A stretch of DNA of 64,000 bases, from the NCBI GenBank assembly GCA_943368475.1, contig CALRLF020000004.1, positions 69,460 to 133,459 of the forward strand. The letters run 5' to 3'. This stretch comes from UBA1930 sp943368475 (lineage in GTDB: Bacteria > Bacteroidota > Bacteroidia > Chitinophagales > Chitinophagaceae). Under the pieces are notes generated by a model. It was not told the DNA's origin, made no database searches, and was given only the letters and a program-made list of their open reading frames with translations. A program made the translations under genes and the position numbers. Shown here piece by piece: positions 44,395 to 52,806 of the stretch. The number at the start of each line of letters is the position of its first letter. Position 1 is the stretch's first letter.

Positions 44395-44439
44395 CAAAAC
44401 TATGGAAACTTTTGACGACTTCAAAGTTTCCATAGTTTT
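44395..44439 (-). promoter_or_regulatory. tetR operon promoter embedded in a 17-bp inverted repeat (operator)
   Basis: AAAACTATGGAAACTTT (44396-44412) and its exact inverse (44423-44439) flank a 10-nt spacer. On the minus strand TTTG (44425-44422), 19 nt, then TAGTTTTG (44402-44395) reproduce the Bacteroidota consensus TTTG-N19-TAnnTTTG. Both boxes overlap the arms, so a bound repressor would block the polymerase. The ATG follows 20 nt later. Confidence 0.8.
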
Positions 44440-44550
44440 TTTTATTATTTTTTGTTGAGCGGTTCTAAAAAATGATAAAAGTTTAATCAAGGCTGCTACC
44501 TTTTTAAGGTTTATGTTTAGGAATACTATGCTTTGCTCTATTTTTACAAT

Positions 44551-45195
44551 ATGGATAAGCAGCAAATAAAAGTGGCCTATCATGTACAGTTAAAAAAGCT
44601 GTTGCAATATTTTTTGCAAGGCTTAATTGTATTGGCTCCTATTGGTATTACTGTTTGGGCAATTATTTCACTGTTTAACGTTGTAGATGGTATTTTACCC
44701 AATATTTTACATGCCGTTTTTCCTGAAATTATAAAGAAAGATATCGAAGGCAATATTCAGCGAATACACGGATTGGGATTTGTATTTGTAATTGCTTTTG
44801 TATTATTGGTTGGGTGGTTATCATCGATTTTTGTAATTGGACGTTTGGTAAATGTGTTAGATAAGGTTTTAGAAAATACTCCTGGAATTAAGTTTATTTA
44901 TGGCTCGGTGAAAGATTTTTTAGAAGCTTTCGCAGGAAATAAAAAGAAATTTGATAAACCAGTTTTGGTAAATGTAGATGGAGCCGATATTTGGAGAATT
45001 GGATTTATTACCCGACCCGATGCTGAAGATTTTAACTTAAAAGAACATTTGGTGGTGTATGTACCACACTCTTATGCGATAAGTGGTATTACTTATTTTG
45101 TACCCAAAGAAAAAATTAAGCTACTAAACGATGTTTCGGCTTCTGATGCAATGAAGTTTACCGTAAGTGGTGGTGTGGTAGATGTAGAAGATTAA
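44551..45195 (+). CDS. DUF502 family membrane protein
   Basis: A 214-residue protein. Two membrane segments: QYFLQGLIVLAPIGITVWAI (about 17-38) and LGFVFVIAFVLLVGWLSSIF (about 70-92), then DUF502 soluble region with NTPGIKFIYGSVKDFLEAF, IGFITRPDAEDF and VVYVPHSYAISGITYFVPKEKI. DUF502 proteins are small membrane proteins common in bacteria and plants (COV1-like); their molecular role is unknown. Frame open upstream, but the ATG at 44551 precedes recognisable sequence. Confidence 0.9.
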   Translation: MDKQQIKVAYHVQLKKLLQYFLQGLIVLAPIGITVWAIISLFNVVDGILPNILHAVFPEIIKKDIEGNIQRIHGLGFVFVIAFVLLVGWLSSIFVIGRLVNVLDKVLENTPGIKFIYGSVKDFLEAFAGNKKKFDKPVLVNVDGADIWRIGFITRPDAEDFNLKEHLVVYVPHSYAISGITYFVPKEKIKLLNDVSASDAMKFTVSGGVVDVED

Positions 45196-45221
45196 AAACC
45201 CATCATAGAAATGATGGGTTT
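45196..45221 (+). terminator. hairpin at the end of the DUF502 gene
   Basis: AAACCCATCAT, loop AGAA, ATGATGGGTTT: a perfect 11-bp stem immediately after the stop. The following T tract is short, so efficiency may be modest. Confidence 0.65.
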
Positions 45222-45435
45222 AATTGCTTAATAGCCCCAAAGAAATCTGAAATTGCTTTCGCAATACAATATTCCAACGTTTTTGCTATACAAACAATAC
45301 CACTAAATAGGTATTTTTTGTAATTGATAGAAGAAGCTTACGAACCATTGTTTTTTAAAGTCTATCATTTAGGTAGAATAAAATTCAAGCCCATTTATTA
45401 CAATTTCTTTACTTTGCCGCCATAGAGAACGTAAC

Positions 45436-46506
45436 ATGAAGCAACACAATTTTAATTCTGGACCATCCGTATTACCACAGGAAGTTTTACAACAAGCAGC
45501 TGAGGCCGTTTTAAACTTTAATAATCTTGGCTTATCGCTATTAGAAATTGGACATCGAACCAATCATTTTGTAGCAGTAATCGAAGAAGCCAAATCATTG
45601 GTAAAACAATTGATGGATTTAGACGATAGTTATGATGTTTTGTTTTTGCATGGTGGTGCAACAACGCAGTTTATGCAAATTCCTATGAATTTATTAGATG
45701 AAGGAGAAACCGCTGCTTATTGTGATCATGGAATTTGGGGAAGTAAAGCAATTAAAGAAGCAAGTTTGTTTGGTACTGTAAATATAGTTGCATCGTCTAA
45801 AGATAAAAAGTACACCTACATTAATAAAGGTTTCGACATACCTGAAAACAGTAAATACTTACACATTACAACCAACAATACAGTTGAAGGTACACAATGG
45901 CATTCATTTCCAACAACAACAGTACCCATTGTTGCAGATATGAGTAGTGATATTTTTAGCAGAACAATGAACTTTAAACAATTTTCATTGATATATGCAG
46001 GTGCTCAAAAAAATATGGGTGCAGCTGGTGTAAACTTGGTTGTTATTAAGAAAGACTTATTGGGAAAAATAAATAGAAAAATTCCTGCAATTATGGATTA
46101 TCGCAACCATATAGAAGCAGGTAGTTTATTAAATACACCACCTGTTTTTGCTATTTATGTTGCCATGCTAACCCTTAGATGGATTGTAAAAGAGGGTGGA
46201 TTAGCCGAAATGGAAAAACGAGCCAACGAAAAATCTAATTTGCTGTACAATACCATCGATGCATTGCCTTTATTTAGTTGCCCAATTGCTAAAGAAGATA
46301 GAAGTAAAATGAATGCAGTTTTCTTTATAGAAGATGAGGCTTTACAAAATAAATTTTTAGACGAATGCAAAGCCAATGGAATGGTGGGTGTTAAAGGCTA
46401 CAGAACTGTTGGAGGCATTCGTGTAAGCATGTACAATGCATTAGCATTGGAAAGTGTAGTGGCCATTACCAACTTAATGAAACAATTTGCACAGCAACAT
46501 GCATAA
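45436..46506 (+). CDS. serC: phosphoserine aminotransferase
   Basis: A 356-residue class V PLP enzyme. N-terminal NFNSGPSVLPQEVLQQA, LLEIGHRTNHF, the active-site lysine K192 in IYAGAQKNMGAAG, and SSDIFSR just before it are SerC hallmarks. It makes 3-phosphoserine from 3-phosphohydroxypyruvate in serine synthesis and also serves pyridoxal-phosphate synthesis. A TACTTTGC promoter-like box lies 18 nt upstream of the ATG. In Bacteroides-type genomes serA often follows; here DUF1015 is next. Confidence 0.97.
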   Translation: MKQHNFNSGPSVLPQEVLQQAAEAVLNFNNLGLSLLEIGHRTNHFVAVIEEAKSLVKQLMDLDDSYDVLFLHGGATTQFMQIPMNLLDEGETAAYCDHGIWGSKAIKEASLFGTVNIVASSKDKKYTYINKGFDIPENSKYLHITTNNTVEGTQWHSFPTTTVPIVADMSSDIFSRTMNFKQFSLIYAGAQKNMGAAGVNLVVIKKDLLGKINRKIPAIMDYRNHIEAGSLLNTPPVFAIYVAMLTLRWIVKEGGLAEMEKRANEKSNLLYNTIDALPLFSCPIAKEDRSKMNAVFFIEDEALQNKFLDECKANGMVGVKGYRTVGGIRVSMYNALALESVVAITNLMKQFAQQHA

Positions 46507-46602
46507 AACAAGGATTTAAATACTGTTTTTTTGCATTATATTAAAGTATTAACTAACCATCAACAAGGTAATTAAACACCAGTTTATTATCTTGCACACC
46601 TT

Positions 46603-47841
46603 ATGAGTATAATAAAGCCTTTTAAAGCCCTTCGTCCACAGCCTCAATTTGCAAAACAAGTGGCAAGCCGTCCTTATGATGTTTTAAATAGCACAGAAGC
46701 AAAAGTTGAAGCACAAGGAAACAATCATTCGTTTTTATACATCACCAAAAGTGAAATTAGCATAGATGATAATACTGTAGATATTCACTCACAAGAAGTG
46801 TATGATAAGGCCAAACAAAATTTAGATGCTTTTATTCAAAGAGATGTATTGTTTAGAGACAATAAAGCATGCTACTATATTTATCAATTAATTATGCATG
46901 GCAAAAGCCAAACTGGTTTGGTTGCTGTAAGCAGTGTAGATGATTATGAAAACGACATTATTAAAAAGCATGAATTTACCCGTCCTGAAAAAGAGCAAGA
47001 TCGAATTAACCACATCAAAACATCTGGAGCACAAACAGGTAATGTTTTCTTAGCTTATAGAAATAATAATGAGGTAGATACATTAATTGACAATTGGAAA
47101 ACAGTAAAAAATCCAGTGTACAATTTTACTGCCGATGATGATATTCAACATACTATCTGGATTGTAAATGATGATGATACAATAGAAAAAATCAGTCAGT
47201 TGTTTGATACAGAAATTCCATGCACTTATATAGCCGACGGACATCATCGTGCAGCTTCAGCTGCCAAGGTTCGCAAAGCTTTAGGTGCAGATGCAACAGA
47301 AGGAAGCAATTACTTTTTAACTACTTTATTTCCTTCTAATCAATTATACATCATGGATTACAACCGTGTTGTAAAAGATTTGAATGAATTAAGTAGCGAA
47401 CAATTTTTTGCTTTGCTCGAAGAAAATTTTACAATTACAAATGCAGGTAAACAAGCAGTAAAACCTACATTCTTGCATGAATTTGGCATGTACTTCGAAG
47501 GCAGTTGGTACACACTTTTAGCAAAAGAAGGTACTTATACCAATGACCCAATTGGCGTTTTAGATGTTACCATTTTGTCGAATCTTATTTTAGATAAAAT
47601 TTTAGGAATTAAAGACCAACGTACAGATAAAAGAATTGATTTTGTAGGTGGAATTAGAGGTTTGGGCGAACTGGAAAAAAGAGTAGATAGTGGCGAAATG
47701 AAAGTTGCTTTTAGCCTTTATCCTGTAACCATCGATCAATTATTTGATATTGCAGATAGTGGCAATGTAATGCCTCCAAAAAGTACATGGTTCGAACCTA
47801 AGCTAAGAGATGGATTATTAACACATCTTATTTACGAATAA
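46603..47841 (+). CDS. DUF1015 family protein
   Basis: A 412-residue DUF1015 protein: FKALRPQPQFAKQVASRPYDVL at the N-terminus, EFTRPEKEQDRINHIKTSGAQTG, TYIADGHHRAASAAKVRKAL and FPSNQLYIMDYNRVVKDL. The family is widely found next to serine-biosynthesis genes, and the ADGHHR box is absolutely conserved, suggesting an enzyme, but its reaction is unknown. Same strand as serC, 96 nt downstream. A TATCTTGC box lies 8 nt before the start. Confidence 0.93.
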   Translation: MSIIKPFKALRPQPQFAKQVASRPYDVLNSTEAKVEAQGNNHSFLYITKSEISIDDNTVDIHSQEVYDKAKQNLDAFIQRDVLFRDNKACYYIYQLIMHGKSQTGLVAVSSVDDYENDIIKKHEFTRPEKEQDRINHIKTSGAQTGNVFLAYRNNNEVDTLIDNWKTVKNPVYNFTADDDIQHTIWIVNDDDTIEKISQLFDTEIPCTYIADGHHRAASAAKVRKALGADATEGSNYFLTTLFPSNQLYIMDYNRVVKDLNELSSEQFFALLEENFTITNAGKQAVKPTFLHEFGMYFEGSWYTLLAKEGTYTNDPIGVLDVTILSNLILDKILGIKDQRTDKRIDFVGGIRGLGELEKRVDSGEMKVAFSLYPVTIDQLFDIADSGNVMPPKSTWFEPKLRDGLLTHLIYE

Positions 47842-47864
47842 GGTTATCACACAAAAATCGTTAC

Positions 47865-48890
47865 ATGAAAAAATATATTGTTTTCCTTGTATTGGCTTTA
47901 AGTGTACATATTATTGGTATAGCTCAACCACAGCAAACTGCAAAAGAATTGCACGAAACTGCCAAAACTTTTATGCGTCAGGGAGACTATGATAATGCCA
48001 TTTTAGTAATTAAAAGAGCATTGGAAAAAGAACCCGATAATTTAGAGATGCTGAAAGATTTGTCGTTCATATATTTCTTAAAAAGAGATTATGAAAAGGC
48101 AATGGAAACAGGAAAACCATTAATTGACAGAGCTGATGCCGATGTGCCTACTTTTCAAATTTTAGGACTTACTTATAAAGCAATTGCAGAATATAAAGAA
48201 TGCCGAAAATTATACAAAAAAGCCCTTACTAAATTTCCGAATAGTGGTGTTATTTACAATGAATATGGTGAGTTATTGGCAATGGATAAAGAATTAAACA
48301 ATGCTATTGTTCAATGGGAGAAAGGGATTGAAGTAGATGCTAATTACAGCAGTAATTATTACAATGCTGTTAAGTATTATGCTCAAAGTCAAAGTGCAGA
48401 TTTGTTTTGGATTGCCTTGCACGGAGAAAATTTTGTAAACCTAGAAAGCTATACTGCACGTACAACAGAAGTTAAGAAAATTGTATTAGAAGCCTATAAA
48501 AAACTATATGCATCCAGCGATTTAAATGCATTTATAAAAAACAAAAATGGAAATGCTTTTGAAAAAGAAGTGTTGGCTACACTCAATAAAAGTACTTCGA
48601 TTGCTGGTGATGGAATTAATGCAGAAAACTTAATGGTTATTAAAGCCAGATTTGTTTTAGACTGGTTCGAAGGGTTGCAAACTAAATACCCATATCGTTT
48701 ATTCGATCATTATCAACAAATGCTAAAAGAAGGCATTTTCGACGCTTACAATCAATGGTTATTTGCTGCTGTAAGTAATCCTGCTGAGTATGAAATATGG
48801 TTAAAAAATCATGATAAAGAAGCAGATGCTTTTAAGAAATTTCAAACAGCCAGAATTTATAAAATCCCTATTGGGCAGTATTATAAATAA
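47865..48890 (+). CDS. exported TPR protein
   Basis: A 341-residue protein with a signal peptide (MKKYIVFLVLALSVHIIGIA). Three to four TPR units cover about 25-165 (AKTFMRQGDYDNAILVIKRALEKEPDN; LYKKALTKFPNSGVIYNEYGELLAM). The C-terminal half (about 170-341) is helical and unassigned. Probably a periplasmic scaffold. It follows the DUF1015 gene by 23 nt without a terminator, so the two may share a transcript. Confidence 0.85.
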   Translation: MKKYIVFLVLALSVHIIGIAQPQQTAKELHETAKTFMRQGDYDNAILVIKRALEKEPDNLEMLKDLSFIYFLKRDYEKAMETGKPLIDRADADVPTFQILGLTYKAIAEYKECRKLYKKALTKFPNSGVIYNEYGELLAMDKELNNAIVQWEKGIEVDANYSSNYYNAVKYYAQSQSADLFWIALHGENFVNLESYTARTTEVKKIVLEAYKKLYASSDLNAFIKNKNGNAFEKEVLATLNKSTSIAGDGINAENLMVIKARFVLDWFEGLQTKYPYRLFDHYQQMLKEGIFDAYNQWLFAAVSNPAEYEIWLKNHDKEADAFKKFQTARIYKIPIGQYYK

Positions 48891-48893
48891 GTG

Positions 48894-48936
48894 TAGCATT
48901 AAATGCTTATTTATTTATTAATGCTAATTATTTTTT
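48894..48936 (+). terminator. terminator after the TPR gene
   Basis: TAGCATTAA (48894-48902) pairs with TTAATGCTA (48918-48926) around a 15-nt loop, followed by ATTATTTTTT. Confidence 0.65.
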
Positions 48937-48968
48937 AGGCAGTTGCATAATACTGTATCTTCAATGTA

Positions 48969-49607
48969 ATGTCGTTTATACTTCAACCAACATTGTTCGA
49001 TTATGTTTTATCTGATGTTACACAGAACCATCGTACAATAGACCCACAAACGGCAGAACACATTTTTAACTTCAGTAAAAATTGCAGTTTATTTAACTGG
49101 AACGATATTAACAATAATTGTGAAGCAAGAGCCGATGCTTTATCCATATTATTAACCAAATGGAAAATTCCACATTATAAAGCCTGGGTTTTTAGCGGTG
49201 CATTTTTAAAAAACCATATTGGTGGATTGAAACAAAACTGGAATTACCATGTAGCTGTTTTGCTGCAGGTGCAAACGAACAATAATATTGAACATTTGGT
49301 GGTAGATCCATCTACACAAGACACCCTGCAAAATATGGTAAGTTGGGCCGAAAATATTACAGCATTTGCCCATAGCTATCACCTCATTAAATTGCCTGAG
49401 TATTATATTTTTCACAATAAAAAAGTTGAGCAATACAATTGGCACAAACGCAATAAGCAAAATAAAAAATGGGTTATTCAAGGGTTGGCTGGTATTAATG
49501 GATTATCGCCAAAAGGCAAAAGTCAACTATGCTTCAATAAAAAAAGAATTGCAATAACTGCTGCAAAATTTGTACAACTACTAAAGGATAATCCTTTTGA
49601 ATATTGA
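48969..49607 (+). CDS. protein-glutaminase-like enzyme (Cys-His-Asp), no signal peptide
   Basis: A 212-residue protein. The triad of protein-glutaminase-type deamidases appears in order with expected spacing: C51 in NNCEARADAL, H94 in NWNYHVAV and D113 in VVDPSTQD. The Chryseobacterium protein glutaminase has the same C-x-A-R-A-H, W-x-Y-H-V-A and V-I-D-P-S boxes. That enzyme is secreted as a proenzyme; this one has neither signal nor pro-region, which suggests intracellular deamidation of protein glutamines. Family placement is from motifs only. Stands alone. Confidence 0.75.
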   Translation: MSFILQPTLFDYVLSDVTQNHRTIDPQTAEHIFNFSKNCSLFNWNDINNNCEARADALSILLTKWKIPHYKAWVFSGAFLKNHIGGLKQNWNYHVAVLLQVQTNNNIEHLVVDPSTQDTLQNMVSWAENITAFAHSYHLIKLPEYYIFHNKKVEQYNWHKRNKQNKKWVIQGLAGINGLSPKGKSQLCFNKKRIAITAAKFVQLLKDNPFEY

Positions 49608-49767
49608 TATAATTATGCAGTAGCTTTTTTATGTAAGCATAAATACTTAATTTGTTTTCTCTAAACGATTAATCGCATTGTTGCCAAGCAATTTTCTGTA
49701 TTCATACATGAAATAGTATTTTAGCAGCCAATGATCAAATATTTTTTGAACGAACAATTAAAGCCAT

Positions 49768-51558
49768 ATGCAATACCCCAATTTTAGATTGTTTGATGTG
49801 CTTACTTATCAAAAAAGTAAGTTCCCTAAAAGTGATATGCTTAGTGCAAAAGTGAATGGAAGCTGGCAGCACAACAGTACATCAGACGTAATAGATATTG
49901 TAAATAAATTTTCAGCAGGATTGCATCAATTGGGTGTTCGCTGTAATGATTGCACAGCTGAGGGAAGCGATAAAATTGCCATTTTAAGCAACAACCGACC
50001 AGAGTGGTTGTACACTGATTTAGCTGCCCAACAAATTGGAGCTATTTTGGTACCCATTTATCCTACAACCAATCCATTGGAATTGGAGTTTATATTAAAC
50101 GATGCTCAGGTAAAATATGTTTTTGTAAGCGATGAAGAGTTGTACAAAAAAGTAAGCGATGTAGCTACAAAAGTTCCATCTATTAAAACTATTTATACCT
50201 TTAATAAAATAGAAGGAGCCCATCATTTTTCAGAAGTAACAGCACTGGCAGATGACGCAAGTTTGCAAACTGTAGAATCCATTAAACAAGGAATTCCAAA
50301 TAGTCACACAGCAACTATTATTTATACTTCAGGTACCACTGGTACACCAAAAGGTGTTGTATTAAGTCACGAAAATTTGGTGAGTTGTGTATTTTTATCA
50401 AAAGCTAGTTTTCCTTTTGAAGATGCTCCACAAACCAAGGTGCTTAGCTTTTTACCCTTGAATCATATTTTCGAAAAAGCAGTAAGTTATATCTACATGT
50501 TTAGTGGCATTAGCATTTATTATGCTGAAAGCCTTGATACCATTGGCGATAATTTAAAAGAAGTGCAGCCCGATGGTTTTACAACTGTTCCTCGTTTGCT
50601 TGAAAAAGTGTATGAAAAAATTATGGCCAAAGGCAATGAATTAACAGGCATAAAAAGAAAATTATTTTATTGGGCGGTTGATTTAGCAGAAAAATATGAT
50701 AATCTGATTGATGGTGGTTTTGTGTACAATATTAAACTGGCTATTGCCCGCAAACTAATTTTCAGCAAATGGAAAGAAGCTTTGGGTGGTCATATCAATT
50801 ACATTGTTACAGGTGGTGCTGCCTGCCAAGAAAAATTGATGCGTATTTTTAATGCTGCTGGCATACCTATTTATGAAGGGTATGGACCAACAGAAAACAG
50901 TCCTGTAATTACGGTAAACCGTAAAGAAAAAGGAGGTAGCAAATATGGTACAGTAGGACCAAAAATTGAAGGCATCGAAGTTAAAATTGCTGAAGATGGT
51001 GAGATTTTAGTAAAGGGGCCAACTGTTATGCAAGGCTATTATAAGCGACCAGATTTAACAGCTGAAGTATTGATTGATGGATGGCTGCATACAGGCGATA
51101 TTGGTGTTTGGGTAGATAATAAATATTTAAAAATTACCGATCGCAAAAAAGAACTCTTTAAAACCAGTGGTGGCAAATATGTTGCTCCACAACCAATAGA
51201 AAATAAACTAAAGGAAAGTCCTTTTGTAGAACAAGTGGTAATTGTTGGAGCTGATAAAAAGTTTGTGGGTGCTTTAATCGTTCCTTCATTTTTAACTTTA
51301 AAAGAATGGTGCAGGGAAAAAGCAATTAACTATACCACTAATGAAGATATTATTCATCATCCTAAAGTATTGGAGTTGTACAGAGAGTTGGTAGAAAGCT
51401 TCAACAAGTTTTTTAATCATGTAGAGCAGGTTAAAAAGTTTGAATTGCTACCTAAAGAATGGAGTATTGAAAGTGGCGAAATGACTCCTAAAATGAGTTT
51501 GAAACGAAAAATAATTTTAGAAAAATACAAAGATGCGATTGATAGAATTTATAGTTAA
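49768..51558 (+). CDS. long-chain acyl-CoA synthetase (AMP-binding)
   Basis: A 596-residue adenylate-forming ligase. Motifs: TIIYTSGTTGTPKGVVLSH (P-loop), YEGYGPTENSPVI, HTGDIGVWVDNKYLKITDRK and the C-terminal KTSGGKYVAPQPIENKL with the catalytic Lys region. It resembles FadD15-type long-chain ligases. It activates fatty acids for degradation or lipid synthesis. It has its own terminator directly behind the stop. Confidence 0.94.
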   Translation: MQYPNFRLFDVLTYQKSKFPKSDMLSAKVNGSWQHNSTSDVIDIVNKFSAGLHQLGVRCNDCTAEGSDKIAILSNNRPEWLYTDLAAQQIGAILVPIYPTTNPLELEFILNDAQVKYVFVSDEELYKKVSDVATKVPSIKTIYTFNKIEGAHHFSEVTALADDASLQTVESIKQGIPNSHTATIIYTSGTTGTPKGVVLSHENLVSCVFLSKASFPFEDAPQTKVLSFLPLNHIFEKAVSYIYMFSGISIYYAESLDTIGDNLKEVQPDGFTTVPRLLEKVYEKIMAKGNELTGIKRKLFYWAVDLAEKYDNLIDGGFVYNIKLAIARKLIFSKWKEALGGHINYIVTGGAACQEKLMRIFNAAGIPIYEGYGPTENSPVITVNRKEKGGSKYGTVGPKIEGIEVKIAEDGEILVKGPTVMQGYYKRPDLTAEVLIDGWLHTGDIGVWVDNKYLKITDRKKELFKTSGGKYVAPQPIENKLKESPFVEQVVIVGADKKFVGALIVPSFLTLKEWCREKAINYTTNEDIIHHPKVLELYRELVESFNKFFNHVEQVKKFELLPKEWSIESGEMTPKMSLKRKIILEKYKDAIDRIYS

Positions 51559-51560
51559 AT

Positions 51561-51591
51561 AAAAAGCCCCACCGTTTGTGGGGCTTTTTAT
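51561..51591 (+). terminator. terminator after the acyl-CoA synthetase
   Basis: AAAAAGCCCCAC and GTGGGGCTTTTT form a 12-bp stem with a 5-nt loop, starting 2 nt after the stop. Confidence 0.92.
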
Positions 51592-51673
51592 TTCATCCCT
51601 GCAAAATCCAAGTTCACCGAAATTAAAGAGCAAATACTTTTTTTAACAAAAAACTATATAAATCTCCATAGAT

Positions 51674-51740
51674 ATTGTGCAGCAAAAACTAATTACTTGC
51701 TGTTGTTGAATTAATTAAATAACAACCTAAACTGCACAAT
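51674..51740. promoter_or_regulatory. inverted repeat reaching the LytTR-gene start codon
   Basis: ATTGTGCAG (51674-51682) is the exact inverse of CTGCACAAT (51732-51740), which contains the first two bases of the ATG. A smaller nested pair, CAGCAA/TTGCTG (51680-51685, 51697-51702), lies between. As RNA the long arm would sequester the start; as DNA it could be an operator. Confidence 0.4.
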
Positions 51741-52440
51741 GAGAAATTATATTGTTATAGCAAATAACCCCAAGGAAATAGAAATTATCTACGAATCTCT
51801 TTTACAAATTCCTACGGTTAAAGAAGTTTTTTTCTTTACAAGTAATAATATCGAAACGCTATTTACAGCAGATATAAATGGCGATGTAATTATTTGTGCA
51901 ATTGATATTCTACAAAAAGAATTACAACATAGGTTGAGTACTAAATTTTTAAACGCTCCTTTAATAAGTATTTGCAATATGAAAGAAATTGCAATACAAC
52001 AACCCAATAAACAGTTGTTTGGTTATTTACCAGCCCCTGTTACTTACGAAAGAGTTATTGCATTGGTACAAAATATTGACACAATGTTTATTCAAAAGGT
52101 TATTGCAATAGAAGGAAAGAAAGATTATGTATTCATCAAATCTGAATACAAGTTGATTAGAATAAATTTTAAAGACATTTTGTTTATTGCAGGAATGAAA
52201 GATTACACACAAGTTTTTATAAAAGGTAAAACAACACCTTTAACTACATTGCAAAACTTAAAAGAATTTGAAACCAAACTACCAGAAGATTCTTTCATTA
52301 GAGTTCATCGTTCTTACATTATTGCTCTAAACCATATCGATGCGATCGTACGTAACGAAATTGTAATAGGTACTCAAAACATACCTATTGGAGATGCATA
52401 CAGGCAAATACTAGATACCATTATTGCAAAAAACTCCTAA
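51739..52440 (+). CDS. LytTR regulator with degenerate receiver
   Basis: A 233-residue protein. The C-terminal LytTR DNA-binding domain (about 130-232) is intact: FKDILFIAGMKDYTQVFIKG, FIRVHRSYIIALNHID, IPIGDAYRQIL. The N-terminal domain keeps receiver-like alternation (IVIANNPKEI, DVIICAIDI), but the acidic pair is NN, the phosphoacceptor position is A54 (a displaced D56 is nearby), and the usual KP is AP. It should not be phosphorylated, so control may be by binding or expression. No kinase is adjacent. It ends in a hairpin overlapping the stop. Confidence 0.88.
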   Translation: MRNYIVIANNPKEIEIIYESLLQIPTVKEVFFFTSNNIETLFTADINGDVIICAIDILQKELQHRLSTKFLNAPLISICNMKEIAIQQPNKQLFGYLPAPVTYERVIALVQNIDTMFIQKVIAIEGKKDYVFIKSEYKLIRINFKDILFIAGMKDYTQVFIKGKTTPLTTLQNLKEFETKLPEDSFIRVHRSYIIALNHIDAIVRNEIVIGTQNIPIGDAYRQILDTIIAKNS

Positions 52441-52460
52441 AATAATTTAGGAGTTTTTTG
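52430..52460 (+). terminator. terminator overlapping the LytTR stop codon
   Basis: AACTCCTAAA, loop ATAA, TTTAGGAGTT plus T run; the left arm includes the end of the coding sequence. Confidence 0.85.
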
Positions 52461-52482
52461 TTAGGGGGATTTATCTATTGAA

Positions 52483-52806
52483 TTAATAAGTAACATCACA
52501 ACTATCAAGTTCGTGTAAATAAACAGCTGGATTTTTTTTTTGTTTTAATTTTTGTACAACCAAAGCAGCCACATTTGCTGCATCTGTTTTAGTGATAAAA
52601 ACTTTTGAACCAGCAATTGTAGGTATAAATGGTTGATGAATATATACACTATCATTTTTGATAATATTATAACCCCATCCAGCATTAACAGGAATGATTG
52701 AATAGCGAATAGATGCCCGTTTATATGTTGTAGTTTTTACTATACAAACGCCCACTACAAGCAGCATTAAAATAAAGCTCCAGTTTTTTTTAATCATTAC
52801 TTTCAT
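52483..52806 (-). CDS. DUF4907 family protein
   Basis: A 107-residue protein with an N-terminal hydrophobic anchor (NWSFILMLLVVGVCIV, about 8-23). The family-like core is NAGWGYNIIKNDSVYIHQPFIP, GSKVFITKTDAANVAALVV, and a Pro-aromatic end. DUF4907 proteins are usually encoded next to kelch-repeat lipoproteins in Bacteroidota, as here. Function unknown. The start overlaps the kelch stop by 17 nt (ATG at 52797 would overlap by 8), so the two are coupled. Confidence 0.8.
   Translation of the reverse strand: MKVMIKKNWSFILMLLVVGVCIVKTTTYKRASIRYSIIPVNAGWGYNIIKNDSVYIHQPFIPTIAGSKVFITKTDAANVAALVVQKLKQKKNPAVYLHELDSCDVTY

Noticed and set aside
44440..44460. Plus-strand terminator at the tetR inverted repeat
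   Set aside because: The T-rich tail after 44439 looks terminator-like, but no plus-strand gene ends before it; the embedded promoter explains the repeat better.
44347..44583. Minus-strand frame of 78 codons upstream of tetR
   Set aside because: It overlaps the tetR start and its operator/promoter, has no domain and would read through a perfect inverted repeat; taken as chance.
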